Shown here in pieces: positions 45,974 through 54,901 of a stretch of DNA of 64,000 bases. The DNA is from Azospirillum sp. TSO35-2 (GTDB lineage: Bacteria > Pseudomonadota > Alphaproteobacteria > Azospirillales > Azospirillaceae). The number at the start of each line of letters is the position of its first letter. Position 1 is the first letter of the stretch. The DNA is taken from positions 1,634,448-1,698,447 of the forward strand of contig NZ_LGRA01000021.1 in the NCBI RefSeq assembly GCF_003116095.1, written 5' to 3'. The notes under the pieces were generated by a model. The model had not been told where the DNA came from. It did no database searches and was given only the letters and a program-made list of their open reading frames with translations. The position numbers were made by a program, and so were the translations under genes.

Positions 45974-48924
45974 GCCAGCCGCAGATTGCCCCAATGGCGG
46001 CCGCGCACGATGATCGGCGCGTCGACCTCCTTCAGCCGCACCACTCTGCCGCCCATGTCGCGGCGGTAGGCCTGCAGCAGGAAATCCCGCGTGTTGCGCG
46101 CCGCCGCCAGACCGGAGCGGTCGGCGAAAACGCGGCGGTTGCGGCTGTGGCTGGCGTTCCAGGCGGCGTCGCCCGGCCGCTGCGGTTCGGAGTAGCGGGC
46201 GTTGTGCGTCGGCAGATAACCGACGCCGTTGACCGCCGCGCAGAACTGGAAGCGCGGGTTGGACGCCAGCACCCGGTCCTGGATCGCCGGGAACAGCCGG
46301 TCGGTCAGCGCGGTGAAGGGGGCGAGGCACTGTTCCGGCTCGGTGCCGGGGATGGTGGTCAGCTCGGTGGAGAACAGCGCCTCCTCGCCGATGCTGCCCT
46401 GCGCCAGCGCGCCCTCCAAGGTCTGCGCCAGAGCTGCCGCGGTGTCCTGCGCCGTCTTGATGATGGCGGAATCGGCCGCGATCATCGCGTGGTAGAAGCG
46501 CTCCAGCCGCGCCGCCTGGTCGTCGGTCAACTCGTCGAAGGCCAGATGCAGGCCGAGGTCGCTGACGCCGGCGACGACGGCCGGCAGGTCGCCGGCATCG
46601 CGCAGCGTCACCGTCAGCCGGGCCTGCTCGGCCAGACCGGGCAGGCCTTTTTCGTCCACCAGCAGGCCGTCGAGCGACAGGTCGTGCATGGTGGCGCTCC
46701 GGCGGTCGGCGCCGATGGTCAGGCCGATCGGCTCTTCGCAGGGGATGCGGTCGGAGACGCGGCGGTCGCCGGCCACCGACTGGCGCAGCGCGATGACCAG
46801 CCGGCGCTTCAGGTCGGCCACCGCGGTCTGGGTGTCGGTCATGCGGCGGCTGACGTCGGTGGCGATGCCGGTGATCTCGTCGGTCTGGTCGCGGATGTGC
46901 AGGACGCTGCCCGACACCTGCGAGGCGCCGCCGGCCGAGTTGGTGGCGCTGCGCCCGATCTCGGCGTTGGCGGCGGACTGTTCCTCCACCGCGGCGGCGG
47001 TGGCGGCGGCGGCCTCGTCGATCTCCTCGATCACGGAAATGACGGTCTGGATCGAGGTGACGCTGCCGCCCACCGCATGCTTCAACTGGTCGATCTGGCG
47101 GGCGATGTCCTCGGTCGCGCGCGCGGTCTGGTTGGCGAGCTGCTTGACCTCGCTGGCGACGACGGCGAACCCCTTGCCGGCCTCCCCCGCCCGGGCGGCT
47201 TCGATGGTGGCGTTCAGCGCCAGCAGGTTGGTCTGGCCGGCGATCTCGTTGATCAGGTTGGCGACCTTGGCGATCTCCTCGGTCGCGAGTTCCATCTGGC
47301 CGATCGCGGAGGCGGAGCCGCGGGCGCTGTCGACCGCGCGGCGCGCCACTTCGCTGGATCGCACCGCCTGCCGCGCGATCTCGTGCCCGGCGGCGTTCAG
47401 CTCCTCCGTTGCGGCGGCGACCGACTGGGCGTTGGAGCTGGCCTGCTCCGACGCCGCCGACACCACCACGGTGTTCTCGCGCACCACGCCCAGCGCCTGC
47501 ATCAGGTGCTGGATGCCGGCACCGGCGCGGTTCCCCGCCAGCTCGACGCCGATCCAGGTGGCGTCCAGGTCGCTTTCGATCGCTTCGCAGGTTTCCAGCA
47601 GGGCCTGACGGGTGATCGCCTTCTGCCGGACCTCCGTCTCCTGCTTTTCGTGCAGGCTATAGGCGATCTTGGCTTTCATGGCGTTCAGCTCCGCCGCGAC
47701 ACGCCTGAACTCCGGCACCTCGATCGGCGGCATCGCATCGGTGAAGGCGCCGAGCGCAATGCGCTCGAACATGCGTTCCAGCACGGTCAGCGGCCGGCGC
47801 ACCGTCCGCAGCACCACCCAGCCGAACAGCCCGGCGAACAGGCAGCTCAGCAGCACCACGACGGCCATCTGGACGATGCGTCGCCCGTAATCGGTTTCCG
47901 CCCGGTCGAACTCCTCGCGCGCCACCCGGATCTGGAGGTCGAGCAGGGCTTCGGACACCGTGCGCAGGTCGGCGAAGACCGGCTTGACCGTGCCGCGCAG
48001 ATGGGCGTCCAGCCCCGGCGCGTTGCCGCCCTTGGCCAGCGCCAGCGCCGGCTCGATCCCGGCCCTGACAAAGCTGCCGACCAGCGGCTTGAAGCGTTCG
48101 GCGAGCACCGCCTCGTCCGGGGTCAGGTAGGTGGCCAGATAGTCCGTCAGCAGACGCTGCATGACGGTGCCGTTGTCGGTGATCGCCGCCTCGACGGCGG
48201 GAAGGTCGGATACCGCCTTGCCCGCCTGCAGGTCGGCGGCGATGTCGCTCAGGCGCTGACGGCTGTCGCGGGCGCGATTCTGAATCTCGCCGATCTGGTA
48301 GGCCGGAACGGCGCGGTCCTCGTAGACCGTGCGCAGCGCCTGGTTGGACTCGGCCATGCCGTCCAGACCAAGCCAGCCGGCGAACAGCATCGCCAGGATC
48401 AGCGCACCGAACACCGCCGTCAGCCGGCCCGACAGGCTGGTCCAGGCCAGGATGGCGGCGCGGGCAGCCGGGCTGCGGTGGACCGTCGCACCTTCGGCCA
48501 GGACGACGGTCGAGCGGCCGTCGCGCATGGTGGCGTAGAGCCGCTCCGCCGCCGCCACCTCGTCGCGCGACGGTTTGGAGCGGATGGAGATGTAGCCGAC
48601 GACGGCGCCCTTCTCGATCACCGGGGTGACGTTGGCGCGCACCCAGTAGAAGTCGCCGCCCTTGGTCCGGTTCTTCACCAGCCCTTCCCAGGGTCGCCCC
48701 CGCTTGACGGTCGCCCACAGGTCGGCGAACGCCTCCTTCGGCATGTCGGGGTGGCGGACGACGTTGTGCGGAGCACCGACCAGTTCATGTTCGTCAAAGC
48801 CGCTGATCTCGACGAACGCATGGTTCACGAAGGTGATGCGCCCGCCGGTGTCGGTGCGCGACACCAGCGGAAGCCCATCGGTCAGATGGACCTCACGGTT
48901 GGTGATCGGTGTGTTGACGCGCAT
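45961..48924 (-). CDS. PAS- and PilZ-containing methyl-accepting chemotaxis receptor
   Basis: A 987-residue receptor. Residues 1-120 form an Aer-like PAS domain (ITFVNHAFVEISGF, HNVVRHPDMP). A membrane helix lies near 165-188, then a four-helix periplasmic region, a second helix near 355-378 and a HAMP-like linker. The signalling tip contains EIAGQTNLLALNATIEAARAG. A PilZ domain follows near 735-830 with both c-di-GMP motifs, RRVSDR and DLSLDG. The last 140 residues (GYLPTHNARYS, YRRDMGG, IVRGRHWGNLRLAY) form a conserved-looking extension. It resembles Azospirillum Tlp1 in having a C-terminal PilZ. Confidence 0.9.
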   Translation of the reverse strand: MRVNTPITNREVHLTDGLPLVSRTDTGGRITFVNHAFVEISGFDEHELVGAPHNVVRHPDMPKEAFADLWATVKRGRPWEGLVKNRTKGGDFYWVRANVTPVIEKGAVVGYISIRSKPSRDEVAAAERLYATMRDGRSTVVLAEGATVHRSPAARAAILAWTSLSGRLTAVFGALILAMLFAGWLGLDGMAESNQALRTVYEDRAVPAYQIGEIQNRARDSRQRLSDIAADLQAGKAVSDLPAVEAAITDNGTVMQRLLTDYLATYLTPDEAVLAERFKPLVGSFVRAGIEPALALAKGGNAPGLDAHLRGTVKPVFADLRTVSEALLDLQIRVAREEFDRAETDYGRRIVQMAVVVLLSCLFAGLFGWVVLRTVRRPLTVLERMFERIALGAFTDAMPPIEVPEFRRVAAELNAMKAKIAYSLHEKQETEVRQKAITRQALLETCEAIESDLDATWIGVELAGNRAGAGIQHLMQALGVVRENTVVVSAASEQASSNAQSVAAATEELNAAGHEIARQAVRSSEVARRAVDSARGSASAIGQMELATEEIAKVANLINEIAGQTNLLALNATIEAARAGEAGKGFAVVASEVKQLANQTARATEDIARQIDQLKHAVGGSVTSIQTVISVIEEIDEAAAATAAAVEEQSAANAEIGRSATNSAGGASQVSGSVLHIRDQTDEITGIATDVSRRMTDTQTAVADLKRRLVIALRQSVAGDRRVSDRIPCEEPIGLTIGADRRSATMHDLSLDGLLVDEKGLPGLAEQARLTVTLRDAGDLPAVVAGVSDLGLHLAFDELTDDQAARLERFYHAMIAADSAIIKTAQDTAAALAQTLEGALAQGSIGEEALFSTELTTIPGTEPEQCLAPFTALTDRLFPAIQDRVLASNPRFQFCAAVNGVGYLPTHNARYSEPQRPGDAAWNASHSRNRRVFADRSGLAAARNTRDFLLQAYRRDMGGRVVRLKEVDAPIIVRGRHWGNLRLAYTP

Positions 48925-49033
48925 GTTGCGGTTCCGCTCCAGCCATGGTCACGCAGGAAACGGTCTGATGCGGCGGCGAAACACCCACCCGTGTGCGACA
49001 GCATCGGGCGCGCACCAGAACCGACCATTGCGC

Positions 49034-49049
49034 TGCAAGGGCCATGCCG
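49034..49049 (-). promoter_or_regulatory. Candidate sigma-54 promoter of the chemoreceptor gene
   Basis: On the minus strand CGGCATGGCCCTTGCA has GG and GC elements ten bases apart and matches the -24/-12 consensus except at two positions. It would start transcription about 100 bases before the receptor ATG. The rest of the 273-base gap (48925-49197) shows no gene. Confidence 0.35.
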
Positions 49050-49197
49050 CACTGTTTTATCGGCGAACCAACGAGATTGCCGTCGGATCACCTCGGTTGC
49101 GCGTGAGAATGCCTCGGCTCTCTCGCAAATTGCGTCTGGAATCGACAATGGATGCCGCGATCGGCGCAAATCGCGATTTGCTTCACGGTCTGAACCG

Positions 49198-49692
49198 TCA
49201 ACCGCGTGTCAAGCCGCCGGCCAGACCGTCCAGCGGGATGGCGGTGACGCTCTTCACCTCTTCCATCACCGCGTAGGTGTGGGTTTCCCGCACGCCGCGA
49301 GCGGTCGACAGCAGTTCGCCCAGGAACAGCCGGTATTCGTTCATGTCGCGCACGCGCGCCTTGACCAGATAGTCGAAGCCGCCGGCCACCATGTGGCATT
49401 CCATGATCTGCGGCATGCGCACGACCGTGGCCTTGAAGTCGTCGAAATTGTCGGGAGTGGTCCGGTCCAGCACCACCTCGACGAAGACCAGCATCCCGGC
49501 TTCCAGCCGATGGGGGTCGAGCAGGGCGACATAGCGCTGGATGATGCCGTCGCCCTGCAGCCGCTTCACCCGCTCCAGGCAGGCCGCCGGGCTGAGGTTG
49601 ATCCGCCGCGCCAGCTCGACGTTGCTGAGACGCCCATCCTCCTGCAGTTCGCGCAGGATCTTGATGTCGGTCGGGTCGAGGCTGCGGTCCAT
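49198..49692 (-). CDS. Lrp/AsnC-family transcriptional regulator
   Basis: A 164-residue regulator. The helix-turn-helix reads LSNVELARRINLSPAACLERVKRL (residues 23-46) and the C-terminal RAM domain contains CHMVAGGFDYLVKARVRDMNEY near residue 101, the amino-acid-binding region. The ATG at 49692 begins the conserved MDRSLDPTDIKILRELQ; an upstream extension to 49767 is not conserved-looking. It probably controls an amino acid catabolic or transport gene, perhaps the neighbouring BASS-type carrier. Confidence 0.9.
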   Translation of the reverse strand: MDRSLDPTDIKILRELQEDGRLSNVELARRINLSPAACLERVKRLQGDGIIQRYVALLDPHRLEAGMLVFVEVVLDRTTPDNFDDFKATVVRMPQIMECHMVAGGFDYLVKARVRDMNEYRLFLGELLSTARGVRETHTYAVMEEVKSVTAIPLDGLAGGLTRG

Positions 49693-49822
49693 CGGCGGCT
49701 CTGACTGTTGTTCGGCGAACGCCGCCCGGCATCGAAGAAACCCCAGGCCCTTGCGCCGAACCACCATATCATGGTCGGCAAGACCGCTTCCACTTCGAAC
49801 TTTCCATGCCGCAGCCGATGGT

Positions 49823-50818
49823 TCAGGACGTCGCGGGCACCGCGTCCCTCGCCGCCCCCTCGTCGGCGTAGCGGCGGGCCAGGACGGCGCCGACCATCAG
49901 CTGGAGCTGGTGGAACACCATCACAGGCAACAGCACCAGACCGGCGGTGGCCGGCGCGAACAACACCCCCGCCATCGGCACGCCGCTGACCAGCGACTTC
50001 TTCGACCCGCAGAAGACGATCACCGCCTCGTCGGCGCGGGAGAAGCCCAGGCGGCGGCTGAGCAGCGTCGTGCCGACCAGGAAGACCGCCAGGATGGCAC
50101 AATCGACCAGCACCACCATCATCAGCGCCGACGGCGGCACCTGATGCCACAGGCCGTTCGTCACAGCCTCGCTGAAGGCGATGTAAACCACCAGCAGGAT
50201 CGAGCTGCGGTCGGTGAACTTCAGCATCGTCCTGTGCCGCGCCGCCCAGGCACCCACCCAGCGGCGCAGCAGTTGGCCGGCGGCGAACGGCAGCAGCAGC
50301 TGCGCCGCGATGGTCTGCAGCGACTCGAGCGACAGCGCGCCGCCCTGCACCTTCAGGAACAGCGCCACCAGCAGCGGCGTCACCAGGATGCCGGAGATGT
50401 TGGACAGGGTGGAACTGCACACCGCCGCCGCCACGTTGCCCCGCGCCATCGAGGTGAAGGCGATGGAGGACTGCACGGTGGAGGGCAGCAGGCAAAGGAA
50501 CTGCACGCCGATGGCCAGCGCCGGCGGCAGCAGGCTGTGCGGCATCGTCTCCACCGCCAGCCAGCCGATCAGCGGGAAGGCGGCGAAGGTCAGCGCAAAG
50601 ATCAGCAGGTGCAGCCGCCAGTGGGACAGGCCGGCCACCACCTCCTCGCGCGGCAGGCGGGCGCCGTGCAGGAAGAACAGCAGCGCGATGGCGCCCTCAG
50701 CCAGCCAGTGGACGCCCTGGGCCGCCACGCCATGGACCGGCAGCACGGTCGCCAGCCCAACCGTCGCCACCAGGGCCATGGTGAAGCCGTCGAGGTTCGG
50801 GCGGGGCACACGGATCAT
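49823..50818 (-). CDS. Bile acid:sodium symporter (BASS) family transporter, YfeH-like
   Basis: A 331-residue integral membrane protein with about nine or ten hydrophobic segments. It starts MIRVPRPNLDGFTMALVATVG. LFFLHGARLPREEV near residue 55, LPSTVQSSIAFTSMARGN near residue 120 and VFCGSKKSLVSGVPMA near 260 are characteristic of the YfeH/SLC10A7-like branch. The substrate is unknown. The ATG at 50818 is preferred over one at 50845 from the alignment start. Confidence 0.87.
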   Translation of the reverse strand: MIRVPRPNLDGFTMALVATVGLATVLPVHGVAAQGVHWLAEGAIALLFFLHGARLPREEVVAGLSHWRLHLLIFALTFAAFPLIGWLAVETMPHSLLPPALAIGVQFLCLLPSTVQSSIAFTSMARGNVAAAVCSSTLSNISGILVTPLLVALFLKVQGGALSLESLQTIAAQLLLPFAAGQLLRRWVGAWAARHRTMLKFTDRSSILLVVYIAFSEAVTNGLWHQVPPSALMMVVLVDCAILAVFLVGTTLLSRRLGFSRADEAVIVFCGSKKSLVSGVPMAGVLFAPATAGLVLLPVMVFHQLQLMVGAVLARRYADEGAARDAVPATS

Positions 50819-51081
50819 CGTCGGAGGCTCCTTCGGCGCCCCCAACGGAGCGACATATTATTGTGTATACCGTATCCATTATCTAGCACCGCATCGCAGC
50901 ATCGTCAAAGCGCCAGGGCGTTGCGGCCGTCCAGTCGGGCCGCATGGCTGCGTTGAAACCTTTGCTTCTTTCGCGATCTTTCCACGATGCGGCATGGAAT
51001 CCGCTGCAGCACCAATCCCTAATTTGTTGGGAGAGTCACGGATTTCCGGCGACCTCAGCTTGCCCCTTGCCTCCGCCGCAG

Positions 51082-51099
51082 CCATACGGTAACGTATGG
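51082..51099. promoter_or_regulatory. Palindrome upstream of the leucine-degradation operon
   Basis: CCATACG-GTAA-CGTATGG is an 18-base sequence with perfect 7-base arms, 38 bases before the isovaleryl-CoA dehydrogenase ATG. Its layout recalls LiuR (MerR-family) sites with ACGT-type arms. No MerR gene is in the window. The remainder of the 319-base gap 50819-51137 shows no gene. Confidence 0.5.
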
Positions 51100-51137
51100 T
51101 CAAAGAACGGATGATTTCCCAGGGGAGCGATACGCCC

Positions 51138-52310
51138 ATGCTGTCCAACCAGTACCCGAGCCTGAATTTCGACCTCGGCGAATCGGCCGACATGCTGCGC
51201 GATTCGGTGCGCGCCTTCGCCGCGAACGAGATCGCCCCCCGCGCCGCCGAGATCGACCGCTCCAACGAGTTCCCGAACGACCTGTGGCGCAAGATGGGCG
51301 ACCTCGGCATCCTCGGCGTGACGGTGGACGAGGAGTATGGCGGCGCCGGCATGGGCTATCTGGAGCATGTCGTGGCGATGGAGGAGGTCTCCCGCGCGTC
51401 GGCGTCGGTGGGCTTGAGCTACGGCGCCCACTCCAACCTCTGCGTCAACCAGATCCGCAAGAACGGCACCGAGGAGCAGAAGCGCCGCTACCTGCCCAAG
51501 CTGATCTCCGGCGAGCACATCGGCGCGCTGGCGATGTCGGAGCCGAACGCCGGCTCGGACGTGGTGTCGATGAAGCTGCGCGCCGACAAGAAGGGCGACA
51601 TCTGGGTCCTGAACGGCACCAAGATGTGGATCACCAACGGCCCCGACGCCGACACGCTGGTGATCTACGCCAAGACCGACGTCAACGCCGGCCCGCGCGG
51701 CATCACCGCCTTCCTGGTGGAAAAGACCTTCAAGGGCTTCTCGGTGGCACAGAAGCTCGACAAGCTGGGCATGCGCGGCTCCAACACCGGCGAGCTGGTG
51801 TTCGAGGATTGCGAGGTGCCGGAGGAGAACATCCTGGGCGGCGTCGGGCGCGGCGTGAACGTGCTGATGTCGGGGCTGGATTACGAACGCGCGGTGCTGT
51901 CCGGCGGGCCGCTCGGCATCATGCAGGCCTGCATGGACGTGGTGATCCCCTACCTGCACGACCGCAAGCAGTTCGGTCAGGCGATCGGCGAGTTCCAGCT
52001 GATGCAGGGCAAGCTGGCCGACATGTACACCATCATGAACGCCGCCAAGGCGTATGTGTACACCGTCGCCAAGGCGTGCGACCGTGGCGAGACGACCCGC
52101 AAGGACGCCGCCGCCGCGATCCTCTACTCGGCCGAAAAGGCGACCTGGATGGCGCTGGAGGCCATTCAAACCCTGGGCGGCAACGGCTACATCAACGAAT
52201 ATCCGACCGGCCGCCTGCTGCGCGACGCCAAGCTCTACGAGATCGGCGCCGGCACCAGCGAGATCCGCCGCATGCTGATCGGGCGCGAGCTGTTCAAGGA
52301 AACGGCGTAA
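51138..52310 (+). CDS. liuA: Isovaleryl-CoA dehydrogenase
   Basis: Oxidises isovaleryl-CoA to 3-methylcrotonyl-CoA in leucine breakdown. The 390-residue FAD protein has ALAMSEPNAGSDVVSM near residue 130 and WITNGPDADTLVIYAKT near 168. Diagnostic for this enzyme, the catalytic glutamate lies in LDYERAVLSGGPLG near residue 250, while the later site reads YEIGAGTSE with glycine. The ATG at 51138 follows AGGGGAG; a start at 51096 would lie inside the palindromic operator. First gene of the liu operon. Confidence 0.95.
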   Translation: MLSNQYPSLNFDLGESADMLRDSVRAFAANEIAPRAAEIDRSNEFPNDLWRKMGDLGILGVTVDEEYGGAGMGYLEHVVAMEEVSRASASVGLSYGAHSNLCVNQIRKNGTEEQKRRYLPKLISGEHIGALAMSEPNAGSDVVSMKLRADKKGDIWVLNGTKMWITNGPDADTLVIYAKTDVNAGPRGITAFLVEKTFKGFSVAQKLDKLGMRGSNTGELVFEDCEVPEENILGGVGRGVNVLMSGLDYERAVLSGGPLGIMQACMDVVIPYLHDRKQFGQAIGEFQLMQGKLADMYTIMNAAKAYVYTVAKACDRGETTRKDAAAAILYSAEKATWMALEAIQTLGGNGYINEYPTGRLLRDAKLYEIGAGTSEIRRMLIGRELFKETA

Positions 52311-52335
52311 GCTCCGTTTCCCCTCGCTTTCCTTA

Positions 52336-52361
52336 TCCCCTCTCCCCCCGGGAGAGGGCCA
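52336..52361. repeat. Short GC-rich palindrome (repeat fragment)
   Basis: CCCTCTCCCCCCGGGAGAGGG is a single hairpin of the same family as the longer repeats at 34607, 35976, 40353 and 53592. It lies between liuA and the thiolase gene. Confidence 0.6.
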
Positions 52362-52394
52362 AGACCAGAGCATCGACGGAAAGGGACCGACCAC

Positions 52395-53579
52395 ATGACC
52401 TCAGACAGCATCGTCATCGCCGCCGCCGCCCGCACGCCGATGGGCGGTTTCCAGGGCGATCTCATGGGACTGACCGGCCCGCAGCTCGGCGCCGTCGCGA
52501 TCAAGGTGGCGCTGGAGCGCTCCGGTCTGCCCGCCGACGCGGTCGACGAGGTGTTCATGGGCTGCGTGCTGTCGGCCGGCGTCGGCCAGGCTCCGGCACG
52601 CCAGGCGTCGCTGGGGGCCGGGCTGCCGAAGGCGGCGGGCTGCACCACCATCTCCAAGGTCTGCGGCTCGGGCATGCGGGCGGTGATGTTCGCCCACGAC
52701 GTGATCAAGGCCGGTTCGGCCAAGGTGGTGGTCGCCGGCGGCATGGAGAGCATGTCGAACGCCCCCTACCTGCTCGACCGCGCCCGCGGCGGCTACCGCA
52801 TGGGTCACGGCAAGGTTCTGGACCACATGTTCTTCGACGGGCTGGAGGACGCCTACGAGAAGGGCCGGCTGATGGGCACCTTCGCCGAGGAATGCGCCGG
52901 CAGCTACAACTTCACCCGCGAGGCGCAGGACGCCTTCGCCATCGAAAGTCTGAACCGCGCCCGCAAGGCGACGGAGGACGGCTCCTTCACGGCGGAGATC
53001 GCGCCGGTCCTGGTCAAGGGCCGCAAGGGCGACACGCTGGTCGACAAGGACGAGCAGCCGGCCAAGGGCGACCCCGCCAAGATCCCGACGCTGAAGCCGG
53101 CCTTCGCCAAGGACGGCACGGTGACGGCGGCCAACGCCTCCTCGATCTCGGATGGCGGTGCGGCGCTGATCGTCACCACCCGCAGCGAGGCCGAGAAGCG
53201 CGGCCTGCGCGTGATCGCCGAGATCAAGGGCCACGCCAACCACGCCCAGGCCCCGGCGCTGTTCACCACCGCGCCGGTCGGCGCGATGCGGACGCTGTTC
53301 GAGAAGACCGGCTGGTCCGCCCGCGACGTCGACTTGTTCGAGATCAACGAGGCGTTCGCGGTCGTTACGATGGCGGCGATGCGCGATCTGGACCTGCCGC
53401 ACGACAAGGTGAACGTGCATGGCGGCGCCTGTGCGCTCGGCCATCCGATCGGCGCGTCGGGCGCGCGGATCATCGTGACGCTGCTGGCGGCGCTGGAGAA
53501 GTACGACCTGAAGCGGGGTGTTGCTTCGCTGTGCATTGGTGGTGGCGAGGCAACCGCGATTGCGGTGGAGCGGGTGTAA
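52395..53579 (+). CDS. Acetyl-CoA acetyltransferase (thiolase)
   Basis: Condenses or cleaves acetoacetyl-CoA; in this operon it would split the acetoacetyl-CoA formed from HMG-CoA lyase product acetoacetate. The 394-residue thiolase has the acylated cysteine in TISKVCGSGMRAVM near residue 90, the histidine in EINEAFAV and the second catalytic cysteine in GGACALGHPIGASGAR near residue 345. Normal length. It sits second in the liu operon. Confidence 0.93.
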   Translation: MTSDSIVIAAAARTPMGGFQGDLMGLTGPQLGAVAIKVALERSGLPADAVDEVFMGCVLSAGVGQAPARQASLGAGLPKAAGCTTISKVCGSGMRAVMFAHDVIKAGSAKVVVAGGMESMSNAPYLLDRARGGYRMGHGKVLDHMFFDGLEDAYEKGRLMGTFAEECAGSYNFTREAQDAFAIESLNRARKATEDGSFTAEIAPVLVKGRKGDTLVDKDEQPAKGDPAKIPTLKPAFAKDGTVTAANASSISDGGAALIVTTRSEAEKRGLRVIAEIKGHANHAQAPALFTTAPVGAMRTLFEKTGWSARDVDLFEINEAFAVVTMAAMRDLDLPHDKVNVHGGACALGHPIGASGARIIVTLLAALEKYDLKRGVASLCIGGGEATAIAVERV

Positions 53580-53591
53580 GGGGGGGGCCAT

Positions 53592-53702
53592 TGCCCCCTC
53601 CCTAACCCTCCCCCGCTTCGCGGGAGAGGGAACTCCGCTGTACTCCCGCAAAGCTCCTACCCCCTCTCCCGCCGAAGGCGGGGGAGGGATGGGGAGGGGG
53701 CA
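53592..53702. repeat. GC-rich palindromic intergenic repeat, copy 4
   Basis: CCCTCCCTAACCCTCCCCCGC with TTCGC loop and GGGAGAGGG on the left, and CCCCTCTCCCGCCGAAGGCGGGGGAGGG on the right, in the same inverted design as copies 1 to 3. It fills the gap between the thiolase and the second acyl-CoA dehydrogenase inside the liu operon. Confidence 0.7.
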
Positions 53703-53745
53703 CAGCACGCCACCAACAAAGAACCATCGCCCGAGGAAACGCCCG

Positions 53746-54879
53746 ATGCACCTGACCGAAGAACAGACCATGGTCCGCGACATGGCCCGCGCCTTCGCGC
53801 AGGACCGCCTCGCGCCGACCGCCGCCGAGCGTGACCGCACCGGCGCCTTCCCCAAGGCGGAGCTGGCCGAGATGGGCGGGCTCGGCCTGATGGGCATGCT
53901 GGTGCCGGAGGAGATCGGCGGCGCCGCCACCGACCATGTCGCCTACGCGCTCGCCATCGAGGAGATCGCCGCCGGCGACGGTGCGGTCTCCACCATCATG
54001 AGCGTCCACAACTCGGTCGGCTGCATGCCGATCCTGAAGTTCGGCAGCGACGCCCAGAAGGACCGTTTCCTCAAGCCGATGGCGCGCGGCGAAATGCTGG
54101 GCGCCTTCTGCCTGACAGAACCGCAGGCGGGATCCGACGCCTCGGCGATCAAGACCCGGGCGCGGCGCGACGGCGACCATTGGGTGCTGAACGGCACCAA
54201 GCAGTTCATCACCTCCGGCTCGCAGGCCGACATCGCCATCGTCTTCGCGGTCACCGACCCGGCGGCCGGCAAGAAGGGGCTGAGCGCCTTCATCGTGCCG
54301 ACCGATACCCCCGGCTACCAGGTGGCGCGGACCGAGGAGAAGCTGGGCCAGCACTGCTCCGACACCTGCCAGATCATCCTGGAGGAGTGCCGGATCCCCG
54401 CCGACCTGATGCTCGGGGCCGAGGGCGCCGGCTACAAGGTGGCGCTGGCGAACCTGGAAGGCGGGCGCATCGGCATCGCCAGCCAGTCGGTCGGCATGGC
54501 ACGCGCCGCGCTGGACCACGCCGTCCGCTACGCCCAGGAGCGCCAGAGCATGGGCGTGCCGATCATCCAGCACCAGGCGGTCGCCTTCCGGCTGGCCGAC
54601 ATGGCGACCCGGGTGGAGGCGGCGCGCCAGCTCGTCCTGCACGCCGCATCCTTGCGCGACGCCGGGGTGCCCTGCATGAAGGAAGCGGCGATGGCCAAGC
54701 TGTTCGCGTCGGAAATGGCGGAGAAGGTCTGCTCCGACGCCATCCAGGTCCATGGCGGCTACGGCTACCTCAAGGACTTCCCCGTCGAGCGCATCTACCG
54801 CGACGTGCGGGTCTGCCAGATCTACGAAGGCACCAGCGACATCCAGCGGCTGGTGATCAGCCGCGCGCTTGTTCAATAA
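53746..54879 (+). CDS. Acyl-CoA dehydrogenase (short/branched-chain)
   Basis: A 377-residue FAD dehydrogenase. Segments include GAFCLTEPQAGSDASAI near residue 118, QFITSGSQADIAIVFAVT near 150 and VHGGYGYLKDFPVERIYRD near 335. The catalytic glutamate is in IYEGTSDIQRL near residue 362, as in butyryl/2-methylbutyryl-CoA dehydrogenases and unlike LiuA. It probably handles another branched- or short-chain acyl-CoA. The ATG follows CGAGGAAA. Confidence 0.92.
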   Translation: MHLTEEQTMVRDMARAFAQDRLAPTAAERDRTGAFPKAELAEMGGLGLMGMLVPEEIGGAATDHVAYALAIEEIAAGDGAVSTIMSVHNSVGCMPILKFGSDAQKDRFLKPMARGEMLGAFCLTEPQAGSDASAIKTRARRDGDHWVLNGTKQFITSGSQADIAIVFAVTDPAAGKKGLSAFIVPTDTPGYQVARTEEKLGQHCSDTCQIILEECRIPADLMLGAEGAGYKVALANLEGGRIGIASQSVGMARAALDHAVRYAQERQSMGVPIIQHQAVAFRLADMATRVEAARQLVLHAASLRDAGVPCMKEAAMAKLFASEMAEKVCSDAIQVHGGYGYLKDFPVERIYRDVRVCQIYEGTSDIQRLVISRALVQ

Positions 54880-54901
54880 GAAAACCGGGAGGGTGACGGG
54901 C

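Noticed and set aside
45370..49704. Open frame of 1444 codons on the plus strand across the chemoreceptor region, and similar long frames (20-2425, 3409-6018, 21358-24384, 56377-59205).
   Set aside because: They run opposite to or out of frame with well-recognised genes, are dominated by Arg, Gln, Asp, His and Ala as expected for antisense reading of GC-rich codons, and show no family motifs.
50860..50880. A GTATACCG sequence upstream of the BASS transporter resembling the mdc/mad sites.
   Set aside because: A single short match 34 kb from the malonate genes with no linked GntR gene; chance is likely.
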